Positions 9,450-19,053 of a DNA stretch of 58,196 bases are shown here, one piece after another (the first letter of the stretch is position 1; each line of letters begins with the position of its first letter). The notes under the pieces are model-generated. The model was given only the letters and a program-made list of their open reading frames with translations, was not told the DNA's origin and searched no databases. The translations under genes and the position numbers were made by a program. Source of the DNA: an uncultured Clostridia bacterium (GTDB lineage: Bacteria; Bacillota; Clostridia; Oscillospirales; Acutalibacteraceae); the NCBI GenBank assembly GCA_947631705.1, contig CANRMJ010000006.1:1-58196 (forward strand). The letters are read 5' to 3'.

Positions 9450-10613
9450 ATGTCTAAAGTAATTTGCCCTTGGTGCTTGATTTCGGATTTTGTAACAGAC
9501 GCATTTGCGGGCTACGGCGTTCCCGAAAAAGACGCGGAAATCTGCACGGATGTGCTTTTGGAATCGGATAAAAGAGGTATTGAAAGCCACGGCTGCAACC
9601 GTTTTAAGCCCATATATATAGACAGGATTATAGCCGGAATTCAAAATCCTGTAACCGAATTTGAAATTTTGAAGGAAACGCCAACCACCGCTGTTGTTGA
9701 CGGGCACAACGGTATGGGTCAGGTTATCGGCGTTAAATCAATGCAGATGGCGATAGACAAGGCAAAGCAATACGGTATGGGCATGGTTGCTGTTCGCAAT
9801 TCCTGCCACTACGGCATTGCCGGATATTATGCGACCATGGCAACGCAACAGGGCTGTATCGGTATGACCGGCACTAACGCAAGACCGTCCGTTGCTCCCA
9901 CGTTTGGCGTTGACGGTATGTTTGGCACAAACCCGTTTACAATCGGTATTCCGACCGATGAAAAATTTGATTTTATTTTCGACTGCGCCACGTCAATAAC
10001 ACAAAACGGCAAAATTGAGTATTATGAAAGAATCGGCGAAGACGTTCATCCGGGCACAATAATCGGAAGAGATGGCAATCCGATTGAAGGAGATTCAGGT
10101 GCTGCGCTCAAAATGATACGTCATGGGCAGGCTGCGCTGACTACTCTCGGCGGTATAGGAGAGGCTCTCGGAGGATACAAGGGATATGGCTTTGCTATGG
10201 CGGTTGAGCTTCTCTCCGCAGTTCTTCAAGACGGCAGCTACGGAAAGGCTCTTAACGGAAAAGACGAAAACGGAAAAATCAGCCCTTATCATCTCGGTCA
10301 CTTCTTTATTGCAATTGATGCAGACCACTTTCTCGGTGAGGATATTTTGAGAAAGAAAGCGGGAGAAATTCTGCGTTCTGTGCGCAATTCGCAGAAGGCG
10401 CCCGGCTGTGAGAGAATTTACACGGCGGGAGAAAAGGAATACGAAATATGGAAAGAACGTGAAAACAGCGGCGTTCCGATTAACGATGCTGTTCAGAAAG
10501 AGATAATCGCAGTAAGGGATGAGCTTGGTCTTGATTATATTTTCCCGTGGGAGGATAACTATAAGCCGTATTCCGACAGCCGCAAAACGGTGTCGCACAT
10601 AGAGAATAAATAA
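9450..10613 (+). CDS. Ldh_2-family malate/L-lactate-type dehydrogenase
   Basis: NAD(P)-dependent 2-hydroxyacid dehydrogenase of the MDH/LDH type-2 family, distinct from classical MDH. The 387-residue protein shows the family blocks GIESHGCNRF (catalytic His region), VVDGHNGMGQV, VRNSCHYGIAGYY, NPFTIGIPT and GYKGYGFAMAVELLS. The N-terminus carries an unusual CPWC pair. GGAGG precedes the ATG. The malic enzyme gene follows after 24 bases, so malate is a likely substrate, but ureidoglycolate or other hydroxyacids cannot be excluded from sequence. Confidence 0.85.
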   Translation: MSKVICPWCLISDFVTDAFAGYGVPEKDAEICTDVLLESDKRGIESHGCNRFKPIYIDRIIAGIQNPVTEFEILKETPTTAVVDGHNGMGQVIGVKSMQMAIDKAKQYGMGMVAVRNSCHYGIAGYYATMATQQGCIGMTGTNARPSVAPTFGVDGMFGTNPFTIGIPTDEKFDFIFDCATSITQNGKIEYYERIGEDVHPGTIIGRDGNPIEGDSGAALKMIRHGQAALTTLGGIGEALGGYKGYGFAMAVELLSAVLQDGSYGKALNGKDENGKISPYHLGHFFIAIDADHFLGEDILRKKAGEILRSVRNSQKAPGCERIYTAGEKEYEIWKERENSGVPINDAVQKEIIAVRDELGLDYIFPWEDNYKPYSDSRKTVSHIENK

Positions 10614-10637
10614 TTTTTACAACAGAGGACAAGGAAG

Positions 10638-11813
10638 ATGGATTACAGAAAAGAATCGTTAAAGCTGCATGAAGAATGGAAGGGAAAGGTTGAAGTAGTC
10701 GCGCGGGCAAAGGTTGGAGATAAAGATTCACTTTCGCTTGCTTACACACCCGGCGTCGCCGAGCCCTGCCTTGAAATTCAGAAAGATTATAATAAAAGCT
10801 GGGAGCTTACGCGCCGCTGGAATATGGTTGCGGTAATCACAGACGGAACGGCTGTTCTCGGGCTCGGCGATATAGGACCCGAGGCAGGTATGCCTGTTAT
10901 GGAGGGCAAATGCGTTCTGTTTAAGGAATTCGGCGGAGTAGATGCGTTTCCGCTTTGCGTTCGCACCAAAAATGTTGATGAATTCGTGCAGACCGTATAT
11001 AATATCAGTGGCTCGTTCGGCGGGATAAATCTTGAGGATATCGCTGCTCCGCGTTGCTTTGAAATAGAAGAAAAGCTCAAGAAAATCTGCGATATTCCGA
11101 TTTTTCACGATGATCAGCACGGCACTGCGGTAGTCGTTTCCGCCGCGCTTATAAACGCAACAAAGCTCACGGGCAAGCCGCTCGGCGGGTGCAAGGCTGT
11201 AATAAACGGCTCCGGCGCGGCAGGCATTGCGATTGCAAAATTACTTATGACGCTCGGTCTGAAGGATGTTATTCTTTGCGACAGAACGGGAGCGATTTAC
11301 GAGGGCAGAGAAAAACTGAATTCCGCCAAAGAGGAAATATCTAAAATCACAAACAGGGGCAAGACCGCCGGAAGTCTTAAAGACGCCGTTAAAGGAACGG
11401 ATATATTTATCGGAGTTTCGGCGCCGGGCGTGCTCACTCCCGAAATGATTAAAACGATGAACGAAAATCCCGTTGTGCTTGCAATGGCAAATCCAACTCC
11501 CGAAATTATGCCCGATGAGGCAAAGGCGGCAGGCGCAAAAATAGTTGGCACCGGGCGTTCGGATTTCCCGAATCAAATAAACAATGTTGTTGCGTTTCCG
11601 GGAATATTCCGCGGCGCGCTTGACGTTCGCGCAAGCCAAATTACCGAAAATATGAAAATTGCGGCGGCGTATGCGATAGCGTCACTTGTGGATGACAAGG
11701 ATTTAAGCGAGGATTATATTCTTCCTTATGCCTTTGATGAAAGAATCAAGAATACCGTTGCAAAAGCGGTTGCGGACGCTGCAAGAAAAGACGGAGTAGC
11801 CCGAATTTTATAA
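10638..11813 (+). CDS. Malic enzyme (oxaloacetate-decarboxylating malate dehydrogenase)
   Basis: Oxidative decarboxylation of malate to pyruvate and CO2 with NAD(P). The 391-residue short bacterial form has YTPGVAEPC near residue 35, the GLGDIGPEAGMPVMEGK block, INLEDIAAPRCFEIE with metal-binding acids, DDQHGTAVV, and the Rossmann loop NGSGAAGIAIAKLL. It lacks the C-terminal phosphotransacetylase-like domain of MaeB. Cofactor preference is not readable here. Directly downstream of the Ldh_2 gene, suggesting linked malate metabolism. Confidence 0.94.
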   Translation: MDYRKESLKLHEEWKGKVEVVARAKVGDKDSLSLAYTPGVAEPCLEIQKDYNKSWELTRRWNMVAVITDGTAVLGLGDIGPEAGMPVMEGKCVLFKEFGGVDAFPLCVRTKNVDEFVQTVYNISGSFGGINLEDIAAPRCFEIEEKLKKICDIPIFHDDQHGTAVVVSAALINATKLTGKPLGGCKAVINGSGAAGIAIAKLLMTLGLKDVILCDRTGAIYEGREKLNSAKEEISKITNRGKTAGSLKDAVKGTDIFIGVSAPGVLTPEMIKTMNENPVVLAMANPTPEIMPDEAKAAGAKIVGTGRSDFPNQINNVVAFPGIFRGALDVRASQITENMKIAAAYAIASLVDDKDLSEDYILPYAFDERIKNTVAKAVADAARKDGVARIL

Positions 11814-11834
11814 TTATATGAGAGGAGATATCTT

Positions 11835-12323
11835 ATGTTTTGTTCAAAATGCGGAAGTCAGATAACAGACGGTGCGCTTTTCTGCCCGAATTGCGGTGCC
11901 GCTGTTGAGCAAAATAACAATTATTACAACACGGAAGAACAGATGCCGGAAAATAATTATTATAATCCTTCGGCACAGAATGACGGGTATCAAAATCCCG
12001 TTCAGCAGCAATATCAGTACGGAAATGACGCCGGATTTTTAGCTCAAAAGGAATTGTCAACGGCGCGCACGCTTGGCATAGTTTCAATAGTTCTCGGAAT
12101 ATTAGGGATTAATTTGATTGCATGGATTTGCGGCGGTGTTGGATTGTCAAAAGCAAACCGATATCTGAATATATATGATCCGCAGCTACAAATTCTGGCT
12201 AAAGAATCAAGAAAGCTGAATATTATCGGTCTTGTAATAACAAGCGTTTTAGCACTTTTTTATACTGTGTTAACAATTTTAACCGCTGTCGGTTCCGCCT
12301 CATTTATGGGATTGTATAGCTGA
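11835..12323 (+). CDS. Zinc-ribbon membrane protein
   Basis: The 162-residue protein starts with a zinc ribbon (CSKCGSQITDGALFCPNCG, residues 3-21), followed by an Asn/Tyr/Gln-rich linker (about 25-70). Two hydrophobic segments follow (about 80-105 and 133-155), in the DUF4190-like arrangement. AGAGGAGA precedes the ATG. It is the last gene before a strong terminator. Such zinc-ribbon/two-TM proteins are common in clostridia and have no assigned role; nothing in the sequence ties it to the metabolic genes upstream. Confidence 0.75.
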   Translation: MFCSKCGSQITDGALFCPNCGAAVEQNNNYYNTEEQMPENNYYNPSAQNDGYQNPVQQQYQYGNDAGFLAQKELSTARTLGIVSIVLGILGINLIAWICGGVGLSKANRYLNIYDPQLQILAKESRKLNIIGLVITSVLALFYTVLTILTAVGSASFMGLYS

Positions 12324-12349
12324 CAAGAATCATAATCGCGTGTTATAAC

Positions 12350-12384
12350 AAAAAAGCTGTCCTAAAAACAGGGCAGCTTTTTTT
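12350..12384. terminator. Bidirectional terminator between convergent genes
   Basis: A 10-bp stem AAGCTGTCCT with AGGGCAGCTT (one G-U), flanked by As on the left and seven Ts on the right. It serves the zinc-ribbon gene on plus and hemW on minus. Confidence 0.88.
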
Positions 12385-12398
12385 GTATATTTATGATA

Positions 12399-13436
12399 TT
12401 AGATCAAGTCGGCGATTATTGTGTTTGAAACAAGAAAGCCTTTTGGTGTAAGAGAAATGTTTTCGCCGTTTTCCTCCATATAGCCCAATTTTATATACGG
12501 CGATACGTCTTTTTTAATAAGCGATTTTTTTATGCCCTCTTTCAGCCGCAGACCAAGCATTATGCGTTCTTCCGTGCCTCCGCCCGTTCCGTCGTCAACA
12601 ATGTTGAATCTGTCGTCATAATAAAAACGCTTTCCGTTTATGAATGAGTGGGCGGATACGCCGAGTCCGAGATACGGTTGAAGATGCCAGTACTTCATAT
12701 TATGTCTGCTCTCAAAGCCCGGTTTTGCAAAGTTGCTTATTTCATACTGCTCAAATCCCGCTTTTCTAAGCTCCGAAACGGCTTTTAAATACATATTGCA
12801 CACCTCATCTTCACTCGGAAGGGCAAGCTTGCTTTGAAGTTTGTAAAACGGAGTGTTTCTTTCAATTTTAAGCATATACGCGGAGATATGGGTAACACCC
12901 GCGTTTCTGATAAATTCAAAAGTTTCTTCAAGGCTTTCGGCGGTCTGCTTGGGGGTTCCCATCATTAAATCAAGGCTTATATTTGTTATGCCGGCGCTCT
13001 TTGCATTGCAAATTGCCCTAAAAACATCGCTTTTATCGGCAGTTCTGCCGAGCGCGAGCCGCTCTGATTTAACGGCGCTCTGCATACCGAGTGAGATTCT
13101 GTTTATTCCCGCGTTTGAGTAAATCTTAAAATCCTCGGCAAGATTTTTGCTTGGATTGCATTCTATCGTTATTTCCGAATTATCGTCTATTTTATAAAAG
13201 GAACGAGCCGCGCTGAGAATCCTTTCAATCAGGCGCGGGTCAAGAATACTTGGGGTGCCGCCGCCGAAATAAACTGTGTCAAACTCAGCGCCGCTGTATT
13301 TTTCCATCTCCGAAATAAGGCGGGAAACATATTTTTCCGCAAGCTCCGCGCTGTATTTTACAGAGAAAAAATCGCAGTAGGGGCATTTGCCCGAACAAAA
13401 CGGGATGTGAATATAAAGACCGCTTTTTTCACTCAT
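12399..13436 (-). CDS. hemW: HemW-like radical SAM protein
   Basis: Related to oxygen-independent coproporphyrinogen oxidase; HemW proteins are haem chaperones rather than the oxidase. The protein (345 residues) has the radical-SAM cluster motif with Cys14, Cys18 and Cys21 (CSGKCPYCDF). A Phe stands where true HemN has its additional Cys. YFGGGTPS, the SLGMQS stretch and a short C-terminal HemN domain follow. A GTG at 13445 would extend it; ATG 13436, with AAGGGAT upstream, is preferred. It follows typA by 22 bases on the same strand. Confidence 0.88.
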   Translation of the reverse strand: MSEKSGLYIHIPFCSGKCPYCDFFSVKYSAELAEKYVSRLISEMEKYSGAEFDTVYFGGGTPSILDPRLIERILSAARSFYKIDDNSEITIECNPSKNLAEDFKIYSNAGINRISLGMQSAVKSERLALGRTADKSDVFRAICNAKSAGITNISLDLMMGTPKQTAESLEETFEFIRNAGVTHISAYMLKIERNTPFYKLQSKLALPSEDEVCNMYLKAVSELRKAGFEQYEISNFAKPGFESRHNMKYWHLQPYLGLGVSAHSFINGKRFYYDDRFNIVDDGTGGGTEERIMLGLRLKEGIKKSLIKKDVSPYIKLGYMEENGENISLTPKGFLVSNTIIADLI

Positions 13437-13458
13437 TATATTCACATCCCTTATAAAT

Positions 13459-15291
13459 TTATTTGTTTTTAGTTCTGCTTTCCGCTTTCAGCCGCAGGCT
13501 TTTATCAAGAATTGTTTTTCTTAGCCTGATCGACTTAGGAGTGATTTCAAGCAGCTCGTCGTCCGCAAGAAATTCCATGCTCTGTTCAAGCGAAAGCACC
13601 GTTGGCGGCACAAGCTTTAATGCCTCGTCCGAGCCGCTTGCTCGTGTGTTTGTAACGTGCTTTTTTTTGCACACGTTGCATATAACATCTTCGTTTTTGG
13701 CGCATTCGCCAACAATCATACCCTCATACACTTCAATGCCGGGACCAACGAAAAGTCTGCCCCTGTCTTGCGTGTTCCAAAGTCCGTAGCCCGTAGTTGT
13801 TCCCGTTTCGTGAACAACGATTGAGCCCCTCGTTCTTACGGCGATTTCGCCCGCATATGGTTGATATCCGCCGAAAAGCTGATTCATTATGCCATAGCCG
13901 TTTGTGTCTGTCAGAAATTCGCTGCGATAGCCGATAAGCCCTCTTGACGGAATTTTGATTTCAAGATGAGTCATACCCGTGGAGCGCGTGTCCATATTTT
14001 CTATTTCGCCTTTGCGGGAACAGAGCTTTTCAACAACGGAGCCCACGTATTCTTCCGGCACTTCAATGATTGCAAGCTCATACGGTTCAAGCGTTTGCCC
14101 TGTCTTTTCGTCTTTTTTCAGAATAACCTGCGGTCTTGAAACCTGGAATTCATATCCTTCGCGCCGCATGGTTTCTATAAGTATTGACAGGTGAAGTTCG
14201 CCCCTTCCGCTTACCTTAAAGGTATCCATCGAATCTGTTTCCTCAACGCGCATTGAAACGTTGGTTTCAACCTCTTTGAACAGACGGTCGCGGATATTTC
14301 GGCTTGTAACGTATTTTCCCTCTTTTCCGGCAAACGGAGAATCGTTTACGATAAAGTTCATACTTATTGTGGGTTCGTCTATTTTAACGAACGGGAGCGG
14401 CTCTATGCAGTTTACGTCGCAGGCCGTTTCGCCTATGTTCAAATCGGGTATGCCCGCAACGCAAATTATGTCTCCGAGCGACGCCTCGTTGCAAGCAACT
14501 CTTTTAAGTCCATCAAACTGATAAAGCTTTGAAAGGCGTATGTTTTCGGTGCTGCCGTCCTGTTTGCAGAGCACATAAGGAGTGTTGATTTTAACAACGC
14601 CCCTTTCAACTCTGCCGATTCCGATTCTGCCGATATAATCGTCGTATTCAAGTGATGAAAACAGAATCTGTGTCGGTGCGTTCGGATCGCCTTCAGGAGA
14701 AGGTATGTTTTCAAGTATTGCGTCAAGCAGCGGGCGCATATCTCCCTCGCGAACGGTTGGGTCAAGGCTTGAATATCCGTCTTTAGCTGATGCGAAAACA
14801 ACGGGAAAATCAATCTGGCTGTCGTCAGCGCCGAGTTCTATGAAAAGGTCGAGCACCTCGTCTATAACCTCGTTTGGGCGTGCTCCGTCACGGTCTATTT
14901 TGTTTATTACAACAAGAGGTGTTTTGCGAAGTCCCAATGCTTTTTTCAAAACAAATCTTGTTTGCGGCATACAGCCCTCAAACGCGTCTACGAGCAACAG
15001 AACGCCGTCCACCATCATTAAAATGCGTTCAACTTCTCCGCCGAAATCAGCGTGTCCGGGAGTATCAACTATATTAATTTTAGTGCCGTTATAGTGGATT
15101 GCGGTGTTTTTTGAAAGAATCGTGATGCCGCGTTCTTTTTCAAGGTCGTTGCTGTCCATAACACGTTCGTCAACCACTTCATTTGCTCGGAAAATGCCGC
15201 TTTGACGCAGCATTTCGTCTACAAGAGTTGTTTTGCCATGGTCAACGTGGGCAATAATTGCAATGTTTCTGATATCTTTTCTTTTGCTCAA
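13459..15291 (-). CDS. typA: Ribosome-associated GTPase TypA/BipA
   Basis: Translational GTPase of the EF-G family involved in ribosome assembly and stress or cold adaptation. The 610-residue protein has G1 AHVDHGKTTL, the ERGITI effector region, G3 DTPGHADFGGE and G4 NKIDR. The C-terminal BipA blocks include SRGLIGYRSEFLTDTNGYGIMN and the NVCKKKHVTNTRASGSDEAL signature. The start is a TTG at 15291 decided by AGGAGA. Length is normal. Confidence 0.97.
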   Translation of the reverse strand: MSKRKDIRNIAIIAHVDHGKTTLVDEMLRQSGIFRANEVVDERVMDSNDLEKERGITILSKNTAIHYNGTKINIVDTPGHADFGGEVERILMMVDGVLLLVDAFEGCMPQTRFVLKKALGLRKTPLVVINKIDRDGARPNEVIDEVLDLFIELGADDSQIDFPVVFASAKDGYSSLDPTVREGDMRPLLDAILENIPSPEGDPNAPTQILFSSLEYDDYIGRIGIGRVERGVVKINTPYVLCKQDGSTENIRLSKLYQFDGLKRVACNEASLGDIICVAGIPDLNIGETACDVNCIEPLPFVKIDEPTISMNFIVNDSPFAGKEGKYVTSRNIRDRLFKEVETNVSMRVEETDSMDTFKVSGRGELHLSILIETMRREGYEFQVSRPQVILKKDEKTGQTLEPYELAIIEVPEEYVGSVVEKLCSRKGEIENMDTRSTGMTHLEIKIPSRGLIGYRSEFLTDTNGYGIMNQLFGGYQPYAGEIAVRTRGSIVVHETGTTTGYGLWNTQDRGRLFVGPGIEVYEGMIVGECAKNEDVICNVCKKKHVTNTRASGSDEALKLVPPTVLSLEQSMEFLADDELLEITPKSIRLRKTILDKSLRLKAESRTKNK

Positions 15292-15335
15292 TTTTTATCT
15301 CCTGTAATTATTTGGAACTGTCGGGTCGGTAAATT

Positions 15336-17015
15336 TTATTTTTTTGTGTTAAAGCTGTCACGCAGAGGAACCGTGCGGTTGAAAACAAGCTTGCCGTTTG
15401 TTGAATCTGAATCAACACAGAAATAGCCGTTTCTCATAAACTGGAATCTGTCGCCCGGCTTTGCGCTTGCAAGGCTTTTTTCGCAGTAAGCCTCAACGAT
15501 TTTAAGCGAATCGGGATTTAAATTGTCTTCAAAAGAGCTTACGCCCTCTTCGTCGCTCGGATTTTCAACATTGAAAAGCCTGTCGTAAAGACGAACCTCG
15601 GCTTTAACGTTTTCCGTTGCCGATACCCAGTGGATAGTGCCTTTTATTTTTCTGCCGTCGGGGCTGTCGCCTCCGAAGGTTTCGGGGTCATAGGTGCAGT
15701 GAACGCATATCACGTTTCCGTTTTCGTCGGAGTCATAGCCTGTGCAGGTTATGAAATACGCTTTGATGAGCCTTACCTCGTTCCCCGGGAAAAGGCGGAA
15801 ATATTTTTTGATGGGCTCAACCATAAAATCGTTTTTCTCAATGTATATTTCTTTGGAAAACGTCATTTTTCTTGTGCCGTATTCGGGGTGATCGGGGTGG
15901 TATTCAACCTCAATTTCCTCCGTCTTGCCGTCGGGATAATTGTCTATAACAACTTTAAGCGGGTCAAGAACAGCCATTGCGCGGCGTGAGGTTACATTGA
16001 GATTGTTTCTTACACAGCTTTCAAGAAGTGCGAAATCAATAACGCTGTGTGCTTTTGAAACACCTATGCGTTCGCAAAAATCACGAATTGCCTCGGGCGG
16101 GTATCCTCGTCTGCGCATACCGCTGAGTGTTGCCATGCGCGGGTCGTTCCAGCCGTCAACAATACCGTCCTTAACAAGGCGAAGGCATTTGCGCTTTGAA
16201 GTGAGAGTGTAGTTGATATTCATTCTCGCGAATTCGATCTGACGCGGTTTTTCACCTTCAACGCATTCGTTGACAAACCAGTCGTAAAGCGGTCTGTGGT
16301 TTTCAAATTCAAGGGTGCAAAGAGAGTGGGTAACCTTTTCACAGGCGTCCGATAGCGGGTGAGCAAAATCATACATGGGATAAACGCACCACTTGTTGCC
16401 CGTTCTGTGATGATGCGCATACATAATGCGGTAGATTATGGGATCTCTCATATTTAGATTCGGACTTGCCATATCAATTTTCGCTCTCAAAACCCTTGAG
16501 CCTTCGGGAAATTCGCCGTTCGTCATTCTTGTGAACAAATCAAGGTTTTCTTCAACAGAGCGGTTTCTGTATGGGCTTTCCCTGCCGGGCTGAGTAAGTG
16601 TTCCGCGATATTCGCGCTGCTGTTCGGGCGTGAGATCGCAGACGAACGCTTTGCCTTTCTTTATGAGCTTTATAGCGCAGTCGTATATATAATCAAAATA
16701 ATCAGAGGCAAAATAAAGGTTGTCCCAATCAAAGCCGAGCCAATGTATATCCTCTTTAATTGCGTCTACATATTCTGTATCCTCTTTTGTGGGATTTGTG
16801 TCGTCAAGGCGGAGATTGCAAATGCCGTTGTATTTTTCCTTTGCCCCGAAATTTATGCATATTGCCTTTGCGTGACCTATATGCAGATATCCGTTAGGTT
16901 CAGGAGGAAAACGGGTTTGGACTCTTGAATAAACTCCGTCTGACAGATCTTTTTCTATAAAATCATGAATAAAATTAGAGTTTTCCTTGATTTCGGGGGT
17001 GTTTTCTTTTGCCAT
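15336..17015 (-). CDS. glnS: Glutaminyl-tRNA synthetase
   Basis: Charges tRNA-Gln directly. The 559-residue class I enzyme has [17 protein letters not shown] (HIGH motif), the LRLDDTNP block, the MSKS-equivalent [10 protein letters not shown] and a full C-terminal anticodon-binding beta-barrel (from about residue 340). The ATG overlaps the stop of gltX (TAATG), so the two are translationally coupled. GlnRS is not universal in Firmicutes, many of which use GatCAB, so the pairing with GluRS is notable but known in clostridia. Confidence 0.97.
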   Translation of the reverse strand: MAKENTPEIKENSNFIHDFIEKDLSDGVYSRVQTRFPPEPNGYLHIGHAKAICINFGAKEKYNGICNLRLDDTNPTKEDTEYVDAIKEDIHWLGFDWDNLYFASDYFDYIYDCAIKLIKKGKAFVCDLTPEQQREYRGTLTQPGRESPYRNRSVEENLDLFTRMTNGEFPEGSRVLRAKIDMASPNLNMRDPIIYRIMYAHHHRTGNKWCVYPMYDFAHPLSDACEKVTHSLCTLEFENHRPLYDWFVNECVEGEKPRQIEFARMNINYTLTSKRKCLRLVKDGIVDGWNDPRMATLSGMRRRGYPPEAIRDFCERIGVSKAHSVIDFALLESCVRNNLNVTSRRAMAVLDPLKVVIDNYPDGKTEEIEVEYHPDHPEYGTRKMTFSKEIYIEKNDFMVEPIKKYFRLFPGNEVRLIKAYFITCTGYDSDENGNVICVHCTYDPETFGGDSPDGRKIKGTIHWVSATENVKAEVRLYDRLFNVENPSDEEGVSSFEDNLNPDSLKIVEAYCEKSLASAKPGDRFQFMRNGYFCVDSDSTNGKLVFNRTVPLRDSFNTKK

Positions 17016-18676
17016 TATTTTTCCTCCTTATAATATTCAAAAGCGGCATTTAGCCTCTGTTTAACTCTTTTCTCTCCCAAAAGAGCGGTAATAGCGAATA
17101 AATCGGGTGTGTTTGTTCTGCCGGTTAAGGCAACGCGGATTACTGTTGAAACGTCACCCACGTGACCCTTAAAAGCAGTTGGATTCTGTTTAAATTCCTT
17201 AACATTGGGAGTGCAGCCGCACGGTTCGCATATTGATTTGATTTTTTCAAACCATGTGTCCTTATCGTCGCCGATATCAACTATTCCCATATATTTTTCA
17301 AGCACTTGAACCGCAAGCTCAGGTGTGGCGTTTCCGCTCAAATCATAGCAGGGAATAAATGTTTCGTCAAACATATAGCTGATGTAATCGGGTATATCGC
17401 TCCATTTTGCAATATCTTTTCTGGGCTTTTTATTTTCACGGTCAATATTTAAAACAGCGGTGGCGTAAGCCTTGTCCTGCTCATAGAGAGCGGCAAGCTG
17501 AGGATGATATTTTTTTGCCCATTCGTATGACAGGGCGAAAACCTCGTCCGCTTTCATAGTGCTGATAACGTTTTTCGATACGTCTGTGAACTTTACGATA
17601 TCAAACAGAGCGCCGGAGGCGCTGATTTTTTTGAAATTCATTGGGAATTCGCCTAAATCGGCATCTTTGTTTGCTCTGCGCCAATCTTCAAAATTAGAAT
17701 TGATAAGCGTCATTATATATTCGTTTACAGAGGAGGCAGGATATCCTTCGCTTATATAGTAGCTTGCTGCCGCCTCCGGATCTTTTCTTTTGGAAAGCTT
17801 GCGTTTGCCGCCGTTTTCCTCTTTCATAATAGTTGCAACATGGGCGTATTTTACGGGCTTGAATCCAAGGCAGCGGAAGAGCTGGAGGTGAAGGGGAACG
17901 GAGGCTATCCATTCGTCACCCCTTATAACGTGGGTGGTGCGCATAAGATGATCGTCAACAACATGGGCAAAATGGTATGTGGGAATACCGTTGGTTTTAA
18001 GCAAAACAACGTCTATAACGTTTTCACCCATTTCAATTTTGCCCTTTATCATATCGTCAAATGTGATTTTTTTACTTATATCGCCTGATGATTTAAGACG
18101 CAGAGTCCACGTTTTGCCGGCGTTGATTCTTTTCTTGATTTCGTCAAAGCTCAAATCGCGGCACTTTGCGTATTTTCCGTAGTAGCCTTTTATATCTTCG
18201 TTTTCCTGAGCTGCACGAATTTCGTTAAGCTCCTCCTCCGAACAAAAGCAGGGGTACGCAAGACCTTGCTCAACAAGATATTTTGCATAAGTTTGATATA
18301 TTTCTTTTCTTTGGCTCTGAACGTAAGGAGCGTATGCGCCTTTCTGCGTGCCGTCGGGCATAATGCCCTCATCGGGAATTATATCGAATGCCGAAAGACT
18401 TTCAAGCATAGCCTCAACAGCGCCTTCAACCTTGCGTTTATTATCCGTGTCCTCAACTCTTACATAGAATATTCCATTTGTTGTTTTGGCTGCTCTGTAA
18501 GCAACTGTGCCCGTGAAAAGATGCCCGAAATGAATAAAACCCGTAGGGCTCGGCGCAAGCCTTGTTACTCTTGCGCCTTCTTTTAAATTTCTCGGCGGGT
18601 AGAGCTTTTCATAATATTCGGGGGTTTTGGTGATGTTTGGAAACAAAAGCTCGGCTAATTTTTTAAAGTCGCTCAT
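17015..18676 (-). CDS. gltX: Glutamyl-tRNA synthetase, long clostridial form
   Basis: Charges tRNA-Glu. Motifs: [18 protein letters not shown] (HIGH-like HFGH), [11 protein letters not shown], the [11 protein letters not shown] block and KLSKRKD (KMSKS). At 553 residues it is longer than the usual form of about 480-490, and its HIGH box reads HFGH rather than the common H-I/V-G-G. It belongs to a divergent GluRS subgroup. Whether it can also charge tRNA-Gln cannot be told; the neighbouring glnS suggests discrimination. First gene of the gltX-glnS pair. Confidence 0.95.
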   Translation of the reverse strand: MSDFKKLAELLFPNITKTPEYYEKLYPPRNLKEGARVTRLAPSPTGFIHFGHLFTGTVAYRAAKTTNGIFYVRVEDTDNKRKVEGAVEAMLESLSAFDIIPDEGIMPDGTQKGAYAPYVQSQRKEIYQTYAKYLVEQGLAYPCFCSEEELNEIRAAQENEDIKGYYGKYAKCRDLSFDEIKKRINAGKTWTLRLKSSGDISKKITFDDMIKGKIEMGENVIDVVLLKTNGIPTYHFAHVVDDHLMRTTHVIRGDEWIASVPLHLQLFRCLGFKPVKYAHVATIMKEENGGKRKLSKRKDPEAAASYYISEGYPASSVNEYIMTLINSNFEDWRRANKDADLGEFPMNFKKISASGALFDIVKFTDVSKNVISTMKADEVFALSYEWAKKYHPQLAALYEQDKAYATAVLNIDRENKKPRKDIAKWSDIPDYISYMFDETFIPCYDLSGNATPELAVQVLEKYMGIVDIGDDKDTWFEKIKSICEPCGCTPNVKEFKQNPTAFKGHVGDVSTVIRVALTGRTNTPDLFAITALLGEKRVKQRLNAAFEYYKEEK

Positions 18677-18811
18677 ATATATAAATCTCCGTAAAATTAA
18701 TTATTATATTATCGCACATATCTTCAAAATATTCAATATTATTATTGTGTAATTTTAATAAATATGGTAAAATTTATTTGTTAAATTCATATAAAAAGGG
18801 GATTTTTGAAA

Positions 18812-18988
18812 ATGAGTTTGCCGAGCAATCCCATAATTCTTTTAAGCGTGATTAATACAAAGCTGCGCGATTGTTATTCGAGTCTTGATTCTCTTTGCGA
18901 TGATTTGAATGAGAATAAGGCGGATATTATATCCACGCTTTCTGCGGCGGGTTATGAATACAGCGAGCCGTTAAATCAATTTGTGTAA
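18812..18988 (+). CDS. DUF4250 family protein, 58 aa
   Basis: A small protein matching DUF4250 as remembered: LPSNPIILLSVINTKLRDCYSSLDSLCDDL, then a C-terminal GYEYSEPLNQFV. The family is found in Firmicutes and has no known function. An in-frame TTG at 18806 exists, but the ATG at 18812 fits the AAAGGGG site and the family N-terminus. Single gene with its own terminator, divergent from gltX. Confidence 0.85.
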   Translation: MSLPSNPIILLSVINTKLRDCYSSLDSLCDDLNENKADIISTLSAAGYEYSEPLNQFV

Positions 18989-19014
18989 AAGCGCAGAAAA
19001 TTTATTAGAAAATC

Positions 19015-19047
19015 AAAACCGCCGATTCAGTTTGAAACGGCGGTTTT
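19015..19047. terminator. Bidirectional terminator
   Basis: Stem AAAACCGCCG with CGGCGGTTTT around a 13-base loop. It separates the convergent DUF4250 gene and the GH18-like lipoprotein gene. Confidence 0.85.
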
Positions 19048-19053
19048 GTTAAC

